DNA of 64,000 nt from Ktedonobacteria bacterium brp13 (GTDB lineage: Bacteria > Chloroflexota > Ktedonobacteria > Ktedonobacterales > Ktedonobacteraceae): positions 8,659,485 to 8,723,484 of the forward strand of contig AP024096.1 in the NCBI GenBank assembly GCA_015099395.1, in the 5' to 3' direction. Each line of letters starts with the position of its first letter. Position 1 is the first letter of the stretch. Positions 1 to 9,349 of this stretch are shown here, piece after piece. The notes under the pieces were generated by a model that saw only the letters and a program-made list of their open reading frames with translations, did no database searches and was not told the DNA's origin. Made by a program: the position numbers and the translations under genes.

Positions 1-1242
1 TTGGCGACGACTTCGCTCTCTTTCGATATTGCTGGTCTGGAATGCTATCTTCCGCTCATCACGGGCGCTCAGGTGGTTGTGGCAGCGCGTGAGGTCGCAG
101 CCGATGGACAGCAGTTGGCCGCAATGGTAACTGACTCTGAATGCACCATGCTGCAAATGACGCCTGCAGCCTGGCGTATGTTAGTGGGGACAGGATGGCA
201 AGGCAATCAGCGGTTACGCATCCTGTGTGGTGGTGAAGCCCTTTCACAAGATCTGGCGCGCACACTCCTTACGAAAGGTATGTGCTTGATAAATCTCTAC
301 GGCCCAACCGAGACAACTATCTGGTCTGCACTTCACGAGGTAGAGCATGCTGATAACTCCATCCCTCTGGGGCAACCCCTGGCTAATACACAACTGTATG
401 TTCTGGATACCACTATGCGGCCGGTCGCTATCGGTATGGAGGGTGAACTGTATATAGGAGGTGCAGGTCTGGCTCGTGGTTATCTCAATCAGCCGGCCTT
501 AAGTGCTGAGCGGTTCCTTCCTGACCCCTTTAGCCAGGAGCCTGGAGCGCGCCTCTACAGAACGGGCGATCTTGTCCGTTACCGTTCTTCAGGCAAAATT
601 GAATTCCTGGGACGTCTCGATCATCAGGTCAAGGTGCGCGGTTTCCGTATTGAACTTGGCGAAATTGAAGCTACCCTGCGTCAGCATCCGGCTGTGAAAG
701 ATGCCATGGCTATGGTGCGCGAGGATACACCAGACAATAAGCGTCTGGTGGCGTATGTGATTGCTCATCAGGAAACAGCCCTTGCCGCCACTAGCCTGCG
801 CGATTATCTCAGCGTACGTTTGCCAGGCCATATGCTCCCATCTGCGCTGGTCTTTCTTGCTGCATTCCCATTGACGCCCAATGGGAAAGTTGATCGCAAG
901 AGTTTTCCAATACCCACCTTCGATGAATCGAAGAATATCTATATAGCACCTCGTAGGCCCATAGAAGCGCTCCTGGCGGACATCTGGGCTGCTGTCTTAA
1001 AGGTTGAGCAGATCGGTATGTATGACAATTTATTTGATCTAGGTGGCGATTCGCTTCATAGTGTGCAGGTTACGGTAAGGGCCCAACAGGTAGGGCTGAT
1101 GATTACACCTAAGCAACTGCTCCGTTATCAGAGCATTGATAGTCTGGTTACTCATCTTATGGAGCAGCCGAAGAGCGCTGAACAAATAAAAAAGATCGAG
1201 CGTTTTTTGCAGAAGCTTGCTAAGGTCGAAGAGAAGATTTGA
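1..1242 (+). CDS. NRPS, 3' part: adenylation (Gly-type) and carrier domain
   Basis: Partial gene, cut by the window edge; the true start lies upstream. The visible 413 residues begin inside the adenylation domain, at the FDIAGLE segment after core A4, and run through YGPTE (about residue 100), TGD (about 189) and the NGK lysine (about 297) into a carrier domain with LGGDS near residue 349. Read against GrsA by eye, the ten specificity positions are D-I-L-Q-L-G-L-I-W-K, which is the published glycine code. The carrier has GGDS rather than GGHS, a form common before epimerisation or unusual condensation domains. The last 25 residues are charged and helical (EQIKKIERFLQKL), as expected of a docking tail. 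The next NRPS gene starts 29 bases after the stop, so the two are probably co-transcribed. Identity is certain; glycine is a prediction. Confidence 0.95.
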   Translation: MATTSLSFDIAGLECYLPLITGAQVVVAAREVAADGQQLAAMVTDSECTMLQMTPAAWRMLVGTGWQGNQRLRILCGGEALSQDLARTLLTKGMCLINLYGPTETTIWSALHEVEHADNSIPLGQPLANTQLYVLDTTMRPVAIGMEGELYIGGAGLARGYLNQPALSAERFLPDPFSQEPGARLYRTGDLVRYRSSGKIEFLGRLDHQVKVRGFRIELGEIEATLRQHPAVKDAMAMVREDTPDNKRLVAYVIAHQETALAATSLRDYLSVRLPGHMLPSALVFLAAFPLTPNGKVDRKSFPIPTFDESKNIYIAPRRPIEALLADIWAAVLKVEQIGMYDNLFDLGGDSLHSVQVTVRAQQVGLMITPKQLLRYQSIDSLVTHLMEQPKSAEQIKKIERFLQKLAKVEEKI

Positions 1243-1271
1243 AGTGTGTGATGAAAGGCAGAGAAAAGAAT

Positions 1272-4200
1272 ATGAGCAAGGGAACATTTTCCGCAGAGCA
1301 GTTAGCTCACCTTGCCGCATATATGGAAGAGGAAGATGGCCAGCGACCAGCGATCCAGCCAGGAGTGCGCGACGCCTTCTCTGGGTCTGTTCCTCTCTCG
1401 TTTGCTCAGCAACGACTCTGGTTTCTCGATCAACTGCAGCGCGGCTCGGCGGCCTATACCATCCCGATGGCGTATCGTCTCATTGGCGAGCTTGACCTGG
1501 CTGCGCTGCACCAGAGCTTCAATGAGCTTTTCCAGCGCCATGAGGTGTTGCGTACGACCTTTGCGACCAGAGATGGACAGCCCATTCAGGTGATCGCTCC
1601 GGCTAGCCCTCCCCCACTGGAGATCGTGGACCTGGTATCCGTTGCCCCGGCTCAACGTGAGCAAGAGCTGCAACGTCGAATGGCAGCGGAGGCGCGCACG
1701 CCTTTCAGTCTGGTGGATGGTCCTCTGCTGCGCCTCACGCTGTTCCGCCTGAGCAACACCGAACAGGTCCTGCTGTGTTGCGCTCATCATAGTATCCTCG
1801 ATGGCTGGTCACTGCGCCTGTTTGCGCACGAGCTTTCCCTGCTCTATAACGCCCTGGTCGCGGGTCAGCCCGCATCGTTGCCGGCGTTGGCGGTGCAATA
1901 CGCCGATTTTGCCTGCTGGCAGCGGGAATGGTTGCAGGGAGAGGTGCTGGCCAACGAACTGGCGTACTGGAAACAGCGACTGGCGGGCGCACCACCGGTG
2001 CTGGAGCTGCCCACTGATCGTCCTCGTCCCGCGGTCCAGACCTTTGTCGGGGAGATGTATTCTTTCCGCCTGCCCCAGGAACTGTCTCAGCGCGTGAAAG
2101 CGCTGAGCCGCCAGCAGGGCTGCACGCTCTTTCAGACGCTGCTGGCCGCCTTTGAGGTCTTGCTGTATCGTTACACGGGTCAGGGCGACCTGGTGATCGG
2201 GACGCCGGTGGCCAATCGCAGCCAGCTTGAGCTTGAGCCGTTACTGGGCCTGTTTGCCAACACGCTGGTCTTGCGGAGCGACCTGTCGGGCCAGCCCACC
2301 TTTCGGGAACTGCTCGAGCAGGTGCGTGCCATGACCGTTGATGCCTATAGCCATCAGGAGCTGCCCTTTGAGAAGCTGGTCGATGAACTGCACCTGCAGC
2401 GAGACCTGAGCTATATGCCACTGGTGCAGGTGCTTTTCTCCTTGCACAATCTCGCCGAAGCCGATCTCACCTTGACCGGTCTGCAGGTCAGTCCTCTGCC
2501 GGTCACCACCGGAACGACCAAGTTTGATCTGGCGCTGGAGGTGCAGGAGAGCGCGGCGGGTCTGAGTGGGTGCATCCAGTATAGCGTCGATCTCTTTGAT
2601 GCGCAGACCATCACCCGGCTGGCGGGCCACTTTCAGACACTGCTGACGGCGTTCGTGCAGACCCCTGACGCTTCCATCACGACTTGCGCCTTGCTGACGG
2701 AGGCAGAACAGCAGCAGAGGAGGGAGTGGAATGCGACGCAGACCCGGTATGCGGGAAGTCAGCAACTGCCCCAGCTGGTTGAAGCACAGGTAGAGCGCAC
2801 GCCCGAGGCCCCTGCGGTCGTCTTTGAAGAGGTATCGTTGAGCTATCGTGAGCTCAATGCGCGTGCCAATCGTCTGGCGCACTGGCTGCAGCAGCAGGGG
2901 GTGGGGCCAGAGACCATGGTGGGTATCTGCATGGAGCGTTCGCTGGAGATGGTGGTGGGCCTGTTGGGGATCCTCAAAGCGGGAGGAACCTGCGTGCCCC
3001 TTGATCCGGAGTACCCGCAGCAACGACTGGCCTTTATGCTGCGCGATGCCCAGGTTGACCTGCTCCTGACCCAGACCCACCTGTGCGAGCGCTTGCCCGC
3101 ATACCCTGGAACGGTGGTCTGCCTGGATGCCGAGGCGGCGTGGCTGACCGATTGGCCGACCAGCAATCCGACCGGTGTTCTGAGCGCGGAGCAGGTGGCG
3201 TATGTGATCTATACGTCCGGTTCAACGGGCGTGCCCAAAGGGGTGCTCCTGCGCCATGGCTCATTGTGTAATCGCATCCATTGGGGACAGCAGGCGTATC
3301 CGCTCACGGTGGCGGATCGGGTCTTGCAGGAGGCCTCCTTTAGCTTTGACTTTGCCATCTGGGAGCTGTTCGGTCCCTTGTCGGTGGGCGCGCAGGTGAT
3401 CCTGGCCCGTCCCGGGGGGCAGCGCGATATTGATTACCTGCTCTCGCTGATCATCCAGCAGCAGATCACGGTGCTGCATCTGATCCCATCGCTTTTACAG
3501 GTCTTTCTGGAGCAACCAGGGGTGGAGCAGTGCCAGAGCGTGCGGCATGTCTATGGGGGTGCTGAGCCCCTGCCATGGGATCTGTGGCAACGCTTCAACG
3601 AGCGCATGGATGCCCACTTCCATAATGTGTATGGTCCCACCGAAGCGACCATTGATAGCACGTGTTGGACGGGCGAGCGGGACAAGGGAGAGCAGGCCGT
3701 CTCTATTGGCCGGCCGCTTGGCAATGTACAGGTCTATGTATTGGATCAGTGTTATCAACTGGTGCCGATTGGGGTGCCGGGAGAGGTCTACATTGCGGGT
3801 GTGGGACTGGCACGGGGCTATCTGCACCGAGCGGAACTGACGGCCGAGCGTTTTCTCCCCCATCCGTTCAGTAGTGAGCCAGGAGCGCGGCTCTATCGGA
3901 CGGGAGATGTGGCGCGCTATCGAGCCGATGGGCAGTTGGAATATGTGGGACGGGTGGATCAGCAGGTGAAGGTGCGGGGCTTCCGGATCGAACTGGGGGA
4001 GATTGAGGCGGCGCTGAAAAGTCATCCGTTGATCCAGGATGCAATAGCGCTGGTGCGTGAGGATGTGCCTGGGGAGAAGCGGTTGGTGGCCTATGTGGTG
4101 CCAGCGCATGAGCAGATTGTGTTGCTGGGGGAACTGCGAGCTTTCCTGCAGGAGAGGGTGCCAGATTACATGGTGCCGACGCGTTTTCTGTCACTGGAGC

Positions 4201-4600
4201 GGGTGCCGCTGATGGCGCAGGGGAAGCTGGATCGCACCAATTTGCCGGTGCCGGATGGAGAGCGGCCCGATCTGGAGAAGCGCTATGTTGCGCCAGGAAC
4301 GCCGGTTGAGGAGATGCTGGCGGGCATCTGGGCACAGGTATTAGGACTACAACGGGTAGGGAGACACGACAATTTCTTTGAGCTGGGTGGAGACTCGATT
4401 CGCAGCATCCAGATCGTGGCGCGCGCCAAAGCGGCGGGCCTGCATTTCTCGGTTCAGCAGCTGTTCCGCCATCAAACAATTGCCGATCTCGCCGCATCTT
4501 TTCAGCTCTCGGTAGACGATACAGCAGTTATACCCCATACAAAGCCTTTCGAGCTTATCTCCCTTGCAGATCGGGAGAAGTTGCCTGTAGATGTTGAGGA
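1272..4600 (+). repeat. Near-identical NRPS module copy A1
   Basis: This C-A-T module, plus the start of the next condensation domain, recurs at about 12160-15490 with only scattered substitutions, many silent. Similarity falls off in both genes just after the DVEDAYPL motif. Its adenylation part (about 2728-4095) occurs a third time at 16843-18213. Boundaries are by eye. Confidence 0.9.
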
Positions 4601-7600
4601 TGCCTATCCTCTAACTGCCCTGCAGGCAGGGATGCTCTATCATATGGAACTGACGAAGGATCTTGCTGGTGCGCCTGATTACCATAATGTTGACAGCTAT
4701 TACTATCGTCTGCCCTTTAATATGGCAGCTTTTCAGGCGGCGGTAGATCACACCGTGCAGCGCCATCCTGTCCTGCGCACATCGTTTGATCTAACCAGTT
4801 ATAGCGAACCGCTTCAGCTTGTGCATAGAAGTGCTGCACTTGTGGTACAGACAGAGGATATTCGCCAGTATTCTTTTACAGAACAGGTGCGGATCATCAA
4901 GCAATTTGTTGAAAGAGAGCGCAAAGAGTATTTCACTATCTCCCAGCCATCTTTGCTCAGATTCACTATCCACCAGAGAACTGATGACACATTTCAATTT
5001 ACAATTACTGAATTTCATCCCATTCTTGACGGCTGGAGCATACATAGCATTCTCGCACAGATCTTCAAGCGTTACCTGGCCTTGCTCACAAATGAGGAAT
5101 TGGACGAAGACGCTCCTCTGACAACTACATTCCGCGACTTTGTTGCGCTAGAGAAAAGGATACTGCAATCAGAGGCCTGCAGGCAATATTGGGGAAGCAT
5201 CTTAGGAGATTATGAACGGCTCTCATTGCCGGTATGGGTACCCTCTGACGACCAGGTTGGGCGTCCGCGTTACAATAAGATCGGGTTTCCCGTGCCCCTT
5301 CATGTATCTCTCGCTCTTCAGAGTCTGGCGCGTTCACTGAATGTCTCACTCAAACATGTCTTGCTAGCAGCTCACGTACGAGTGCTCAATATGTTGAGCG
5401 GGCAAACGGATATAGTGACTGGTATGCTCACCCATGGTCGCCCTGAGATTATTGATGGAGAGAGTGTGGCCGGTCTCTTTCTCAATGTAGTTCCATTGCG
5501 TCTAAACATACCTGAAGGTTCCTGGCAAGATCTGATTCAATGCATATTTGACGCAGAATGTGCCATGCTCCCCTTCCGTCGTTATCCGTTGGCGGAGATG
5601 CAACGCCGCTGGGGTGGAAGAACTCCAGTGTTTAATACAGCATTTAGTTATTTTGATTTTCACGTCTTCAACGATCTCTTCTCTTCAGGGCAGATTGAGG
5701 ACTTAGAGTTTCGCATTACCTCGCCCAACTCAGGTTATGTGTTGGATACGCTCTTTTTTGCCCCGCGACACCCAGGGGAGCCGTTAACCTTCGAACTCGT
5801 GTATGAGACGGCACGTTTAGGTGAGCATGATGCGCATCGTGTAGGCGATTACTATGTCTCGGCTATGCAGGCAATGGTGAGCCATCCGCAGATGCATTAT
5901 CGTCAGAGCAGCTTGCTCCCTCTGGCAGAAACAAGTCGACTGTTAAGGGAATGGAATACTGCTGCGCCTCCTTTATTGGAGAGCATACTTGTTCACCAGC
6001 GTTTTGAAGCGCAGGTTGAGCGCACACCAGATGCTGTAGCTGTCATCTTTGGAGAGCAGCGCCTGACATATCAGCAGTTGAATATGCGTGCTAATCAACT
6101 GGCACGTTATCTCCAACTCCACATGGTGAGACCTAACATCCTGATCGGCTTGAGTCTGGAGCGCTCATTAGATATGGTTGTTGGATTGTTGGGCATTCTC
6201 AAAGCGGGAGGGGCCTATGTGCCTCTGGATCCGGCATATCCCAGTGAGCGTCTCGCCTATCTGCTTGCAGAGACACAGGTGCCCATACTGCTGACGCAAC
6301 AAAGTCTTCTGAAGCGCTTTGGCGCGCACCAGACCAGTGTGCTCTGCCTGGATCGTGATTGGCCGAAGATCGCTCAGCAGAGTACTGCCAATCTCCCCAA
6401 TGTGGTGCAGCCTCAGAACCTGGCCTACGTCATTTATACCTCTGGATCAACTGGCAGACCCAAAGGGGTGTTGACCTCTCACCAGTCGCTAGCCAGTTAT
6501 GCCGAGGCTGCTGCCCAGGCCTATGAGATCACCTCAAATGATCGCGTTCTCCAGTTTGCATCCATCAATTTTGATGCCAGTGTTGAAGAGATCTATCCTT
6601 GTCTGACACGGGGAGGCACCCTGATTCTGCGCCCGGAAGCGATGTTAGGATCAGCCCAGACCTTTATGCAGATCTGTCAGCGGCAGGGCATCACCTGTCT
6701 GAGTCTGCCTACCGCGTACTGGCATGAGCTTGCCACTCAGTTGAATAACAGTGCTGTGTTTCTGCCAACTAGTTTGCGCCTGCTCGTCATTGGTGGGGAG
6801 GCTGCCAACCCACAGCATCTTGCACTCTGGCTGCGTTTCACACAGGATCAGGTACGCCTGATCAATACATATGGTCCGACTGAGGCAACAGTGATTGCCA
6901 CTCTGCATGAAGTCGATCAGCCGAGCAGCCTGAGCGCCGTGCAGTCAACAGTTCCCATTGGTCGTCCGCTTGCTAATACACAAGTCTATCTGCTGGATGC
7001 GCATCTGCAGCTTGTTCCCTGCGGGGTAGCAGGCGAGATCTATATTGGTGGCGCGGGACTGGCGCAGGGTTATCTGCATCATCCAGAGCTAACTGTGCAG
7101 CGCTTTTTGCCGCATCCGTTCAGTAGTGAGCCGGGAGCGCGGCTCTACCGTACAGGTGATCTTGCCCGCTATCTCCCTGATGGCAGCCTTGAGTTTCTTG
7201 GAAGAGCAGATCAGCAGGTGAAGATTCGTGGCTTCCGCGTTGAGCCAGGAGAGATCGAGGCGTATCTGAGTCAGTATCCAGGTGTGCAGGCTGTGGTGGT
7301 GTTGGCTCGTGAGGATCAGCCAGGTGAGAAGCAGTTGGTGGCATATATTGTAGCGCAAAGTGCCGTGCAAAATGCTGCGCAAAAGAAGATGGAGGAGCGT
7401 AAGTGGAGAGCTTATCTGAGCAAACACTTACCGCCCTATATGCTGCCCTCGGTCTTTGTGCAGCTTGATGCGTTCCCGCTGACCGCGAATGGCAAGGTAG
7501 AGCGACGGGCCTTACCTGTACCCGAGAGGGGTCAGGTAGAGGTAGAGGTTGAGTATGTAGCTCCGCGCACACCTCTAGAGGCGCAACTCACCCAGATCTG

Positions 7601-7934
7601 GGCAGCGGTGCTAGGTCTGGAGCGCGTCGGGGTGCAGAATAACTTTTTCGATCTTGGTGGGCACTCGCTCAATGCTACCCAGATTATCTCTCGCGTTCAG
7701 CAGGCAACAGGGGTGACGCTGCCCCTGCGTAGCCTGTTTGAAGATCCGACAGTCGCCGGACTGGCTCGTGCAATTGAACAGATGTTGACACAACAAAAGG
7801 AGGTTAGTCAGATCGTTTTTCAGCCTGTTTCCCATGAAAAGCACCAGGAGCAACTGGTGGCATATCTAGAAGACCTGGCAGCAGAGGAGCTTCAGGCACT
7901 GCTTGCAGCAGCAGATCTGAAGTTTGATCATTGA
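1272..7934 (+). CDS. Two-module NRPS (C-A-T-C-A-T)
   Basis: Extends a peptide by two residues. The start is set at the ATG at 1272 because the gene at 12160 begins with the same MSKGTF sequence; an in-frame ATG at 1239 overlaps the previous gene. Domains in the 2220-residue product: condensation 38-460 (SFAQQRLWFLDQL; HHSILDG near 172), adenylation 475-990 (YTSGSTGVPKG near 646), carrier near 1035 (LGGDS), second condensation 1110-1540, adenylation 1560-2080, carrier near 2125 (LGGHS), then a 70-residue tail. Codes read by eye: module 1 D-F-W-H-V-G-V-I-D-K (Ser/Thr-like, unassigned); module 2 D-A-E-S-V-G-T-V-I-K (closest in memory to some lysine codes, weak). The second condensation domain starts YPLTALQAGMLYH, as in domains that follow D-residues, and has FHPILDG in place of HHxxxDG, keeping the catalytic second histidine. 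No epimerisation domain is present. Confidence 0.96.
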   Translation: MSKGTFSAEQLAHLAAYMEEEDGQRPAIQPGVRDAFSGSVPLSFAQQRLWFLDQLQRGSAAYTIPMAYRLIGELDLAALHQSFNELFQRHEVLRTTFATRDGQPIQVIAPASPPPLEIVDLVSVAPAQREQELQRRMAAEARTPFSLVDGPLLRLTLFRLSNTEQVLLCCAHHSILDGWSLRLFAHELSLLYNALVAGQPASLPALAVQYADFACWQREWLQGEVLANELAYWKQRLAGAPPVLELPTDRPRPAVQTFVGEMYSFRLPQELSQRVKALSRQQGCTLFQTLLAAFEVLLYRYTGQGDLVIGTPVANRSQLELEPLLGLFANTLVLRSDLSGQPTFRELLEQVRAMTVDAYSHQELPFEKLVDELHLQRDLSYMPLVQVLFSLHNLAEADLTLTGLQVSPLPVTTGTTKFDLALEVQESAAGLSGCIQYSVDLFDAQTITRLAGHFQTLLTAFVQTPDASITTCALLTEAEQQQRREWNATQTRYAGSQQLPQLVEAQVERTPEAPAVVFEEVSLSYRELNARANRLAHWLQQQGVGPETMVGICMERSLEMVVGLLGILKAGGTCVPLDPEYPQQRLAFMLRDAQVDLLLTQTHLCERLPAYPGTVVCLDAEAAWLTDWPTSNPTGVLSAEQVAYVIYTSGSTGVPKGVLLRHGSLCNRIHWGQQAYPLTVADRVLQEASFSFDFAIWELFGPLSVGAQVILARPGGQRDIDYLLSLIIQQQITVLHLIPSLLQVFLEQPGVEQCQSVRHVYGGAEPLPWDLWQRFNERMDAHFHNVYGPTEATIDSTCWTGERDKGEQAVSIGRPLGNVQVYVLDQCYQLVPIGVPGEVYIAGVGLARGYLHRAELTAERFLPHPFSSEPGARLYRTGDVARYRADGQLEYVGRVDQQVKVRGFRIELGEIEAALKSHPLIQDAIALVREDVPGEKRLVAYVVPAHEQIVLLGELRAFLQERVPDYMVPTRFLSLERVPLMAQGKLDRTNLPVPDGERPDLEKRYVAPGTPVEEMLAGIWAQVLGLQRVGRHDNFFELGGDSIRSIQIVARAKAAGLHFSVQQLFRHQTIADLAASFQLSVDDTAVIPHTKPFELISLADREKLPVDVEDAYPLTALQAGMLYHMELTKDLAGAPDYHNVDSYYYRLPFNMAAFQAAVDHTVQRHPVLRTSFDLTSYSEPLQLVHRSAALVVQTEDIRQYSFTEQVRIIKQFVERERKEYFTISQPSLLRFTIHQRTDDTFQFTITEFHPILDGWSIHSILAQIFKRYLALLTNEELDEDAPLTTTFRDFVALEKRILQSEACRQYWGSILGDYERLSLPVWVPSDDQVGRPRYNKIGFPVPLHVSLALQSLARSLNVSLKHVLLAAHVRVLNMLSGQTDIVTGMLTHGRPEIIDGESVAGLFLNVVPLRLNIPEGSWQDLIQCIFDAECAMLPFRRYPLAEMQRRWGGRTPVFNTAFSYFDFHVFNDLFSSGQIEDLEFRITSPNSGYVLDTLFFAPRHPGEPLTFELVYETARLGEHDAHRVGDYYVSAMQAMVSHPQMHYRQSSLLPLAETSRLLREWNTAAPPLLESILVHQRFEAQVERTPDAVAVIFGEQRLTYQQLNMRANQLARYLQLHMVRPNILIGLSLERSLDMVVGLLGILKAGGAYVPLDPAYPSERLAYLLAETQVPILLTQQSLLKRFGAHQTSVLCLDRDWPKIAQQSTANLPNVVQPQNLAYVIYTSGSTGRPKGVLTSHQSLASYAEAAAQAYEITSNDRVLQFASINFDASVEEIYPCLTRGGTLILRPEAMLGSAQTFMQICQRQGITCLSLPTAYWHELATQLNNSAVFLPTSLRLLVIGGEAANPQHLALWLRFTQDQVRLINTYGPTEATVIATLHEVDQPSSLSAVQSTVPIGRPLANTQVYLLDAHLQLVPCGVAGEIYIGGAGLAQGYLHHPELTVQRFLPHPFSSEPGARLYRTGDLARYLPDGSLEFLGRADQQVKIRGFRVEPGEIEAYLSQYPGVQAVVVLAREDQPGEKQLVAYIVAQSAVQNAAQKKMEERKWRAYLSKHLPPYMLPSVFVQLDAFPLTANGKVERRALPVPERGQVEVEVEYVAPRTPLEAQLTQIWAAVLGLERVGVQNNFFDLGGHSLNATQIISRVQQATGVTLPLRSLFEDPTVAGLARAIEQMLTQQKEVSQIVFQPVSHEKHQEQLVAYLEDLAAEELQALLAAADLKFDH

Positions 7935-7954
7935 TATGAAGAGAGGAAATCCCA

Positions 7955-9019
7955 ATGCTCACAGATACACGCACCATCTTGAGTGCGAGTGAATATGATC
8001 CCCATCCAGATCATGTTCTAGAACTGACCGATGAAGAACGCTCGCTGGTTGAAGTGGCCCTTGAAGGGCTGCCATCTATCGATGTCTGCGTTCCAGATGA
8101 AAACCTGCTCACAGAGGTTGAACTTCGCTCAAGACATCTTCCTGATCGTCTGGTCCGGCAACTCATCGATTTTCGCAAGAAATCGAATGAGTATGGCATG
8201 CTCCTGATTCGTAATCTGCCGATTGATCAGTGTCTTTCTCCAACGCCAGACGATGGAGGAGTTGCACGCGAGAAGACCTCGTATCTGAGTGAGTACGTGC
8301 TATTAGCTCAGATGTTCCACCTGGGCGAGCCAATAGGGTATGCGGACGAGAAAGGTGGAGCGCTCATCCAGAACATTTGCCCTGTACGCGGGAAGGAAGA
8401 GGCGCAAGAAAATTGTGGCTCGACCTATCTTGAATTTCATACTGAGGATGCATTTCATCCACACAAACCTGATTTTGTTGGCCTGCTCTGCCTCAAGCCA
8501 GATCATGACCATAGTGCAATAACTGCAGCAGCATCTATTAGGCGAGCGCTCTCTCTCATACCCAGTAAAGCCCAGGATATCTTACGACAACCACTGTATC
8601 GCATCCGGCTTTCATCATCTTTCCTGCCTGACAGTATGCAGGCAGCCTACTCTGATAACATGCCAGTACTCACTGGCGATGTACTTGAGCCGGAAATGAG
8701 TGTTGACTTTTATGGCATGGAGGCGCAGACACTTTCGGGGCAATTGGCGCTTAAAATGCTGGAAGATGCTCTTTTGCAGGTAGCAGCTGAATACAGGTTG
8801 ATGCAGGGAGATCTCATGATTGTGGATAATCGTGTCGCCGCTCACGCAAGAACTGCCTTTCAACCAAGGCATGATGGACAGGATCGCTGGTTACAGCGCT
8901 TGTTTGTTGTTCATGATTTCCGCAGTTCCCGGGCCAGTCGCCCCCGCAACAGTCATATTTGTACACCGTTACCTATCGAGTTTTCGCACAGAGATCTGGA
9001 TAAAGAGCAGGCTGATTGA
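7955..9019 (+). CDS. Fe(II)/2-oxoglutarate oxygenase, Arg/Asn beta-hydroxylase (VioC/AsnO) type
   Basis: A 354-residue member of the clavaminate-synthase-like dioxygenases, which use iron and 2-oxoglutarate to hydroxylate free or carrier-bound amino acids. The metal triad is visible: FHTEDAFHP (H and E of the HxE motif, near residue 155) and the distal histidine in VAAHARTAF (near 292), with the 2-oxoglutarate-binding arginine in DRWLQR. HxE instead of HxD is a hallmark of the VioC, OrfP and AsnO branch, which hydroxylates the beta carbon of Arg or Asn. The gene starts 20 bases after the NRPS with a good site (GAGAGG, 8 bases before ATG) and lies in the NRPS operon, so it should tailor one precursor. 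None of the adenylation codes read here is a standard Arg or Asn code, so the substrate is open. Family certain, substrate unknown. Confidence 0.9.
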   Translation: MLTDTRTILSASEYDPHPDHVLELTDEERSLVEVALEGLPSIDVCVPDENLLTEVELRSRHLPDRLVRQLIDFRKKSNEYGMLLIRNLPIDQCLSPTPDDGGVAREKTSYLSEYVLLAQMFHLGEPIGYADEKGGALIQNICPVRGKEEAQENCGSTYLEFHTEDAFHPHKPDFVGLLCLKPDHDHSAITAAASIRRALSLIPSKAQDILRQPLYRIRLSSSFLPDSMQAAYSDNMPVLTGDVLEPEMSVDFYGMEAQTLSGQLALKMLEDALLQVAAEYRLMQGDLMIVDNRVAAHARTAFQPRHDGQDRWLQRLFVVHDFRSSRASRPRNSHICTPLPIEFSHRDLDKEQAD

Positions 9020-9091
9020 GTCATCAGTGTGCAATCGCTTTTCCATTTAATGTTAACAGAATGAATTGCCTAGCAACAGGAGGTAGATCCC

Positions 9092-9310
9092 ATGTTTAGA
9101 GATGAGCAAGAAGACACCACTATCTATAAAGTTGTTGTCAACCATGAAGAGCAATATTCTATCTGGCCTGCGGAGCGAGAGAATGCTCTGGGCTGGTGTG
9201 ATGGTGGCAAGCAAGGTACAAAAAGCGAATGTCTGGCTTTTATTAAAGAGGTATGGACAGACATGCGACCTTTAAGCCTGCGTAAACAGATGGAAGCACA
9301 GGCCAGGTAA
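9092..9310 (+). CDS. mbtH: MbtH-like protein
   Basis: A 72-residue MbtH-family protein. These small proteins bind NRPS adenylation domains and are often needed for their solubility and activity. Family marks visible: NHEEQYSIWP near residue 21, LGW near 35, and the C-terminal block ECLAFIKEVWTDMRPLSLR. The ribosome-binding site AGGAGGT lies 7 bases before the ATG and is the strongest in the cluster, fitting a small partner needed in excess over the giant synthetases. It is encoded between the oxygenase and the unrecognised protein and is presumably the shared helper for the adenylation domains of this locus. Confidence 0.97.
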   Translation: MFRDEQEDTTIYKVVVNHEEQYSIWPAERENALGWCDGGKQGTKSECLAFIKEVWTDMRPLSLRKQMEAQAR

Positions 9311-9349
9311 ACAAACAGTGGAGAATGAACATTGAACGGGAGAAAACAC

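Noticed and set aside
2241..3080. Long minus-strand open frame (279 codons) within the first NRPS, with similar ones in the other NRPS genes
   Set aside because: It recurs wherever the near-identical adenylation DNA recurs, has no domain features, and is explained by codon bias of the + strand gene.
4600..5900. Epimerisation domain after the GGDS carrier
   Set aside because: The sequence has full condensation-domain features and lacks the epimerase HHxxxDxVSW pattern and the extended dual C/E histidine motif.
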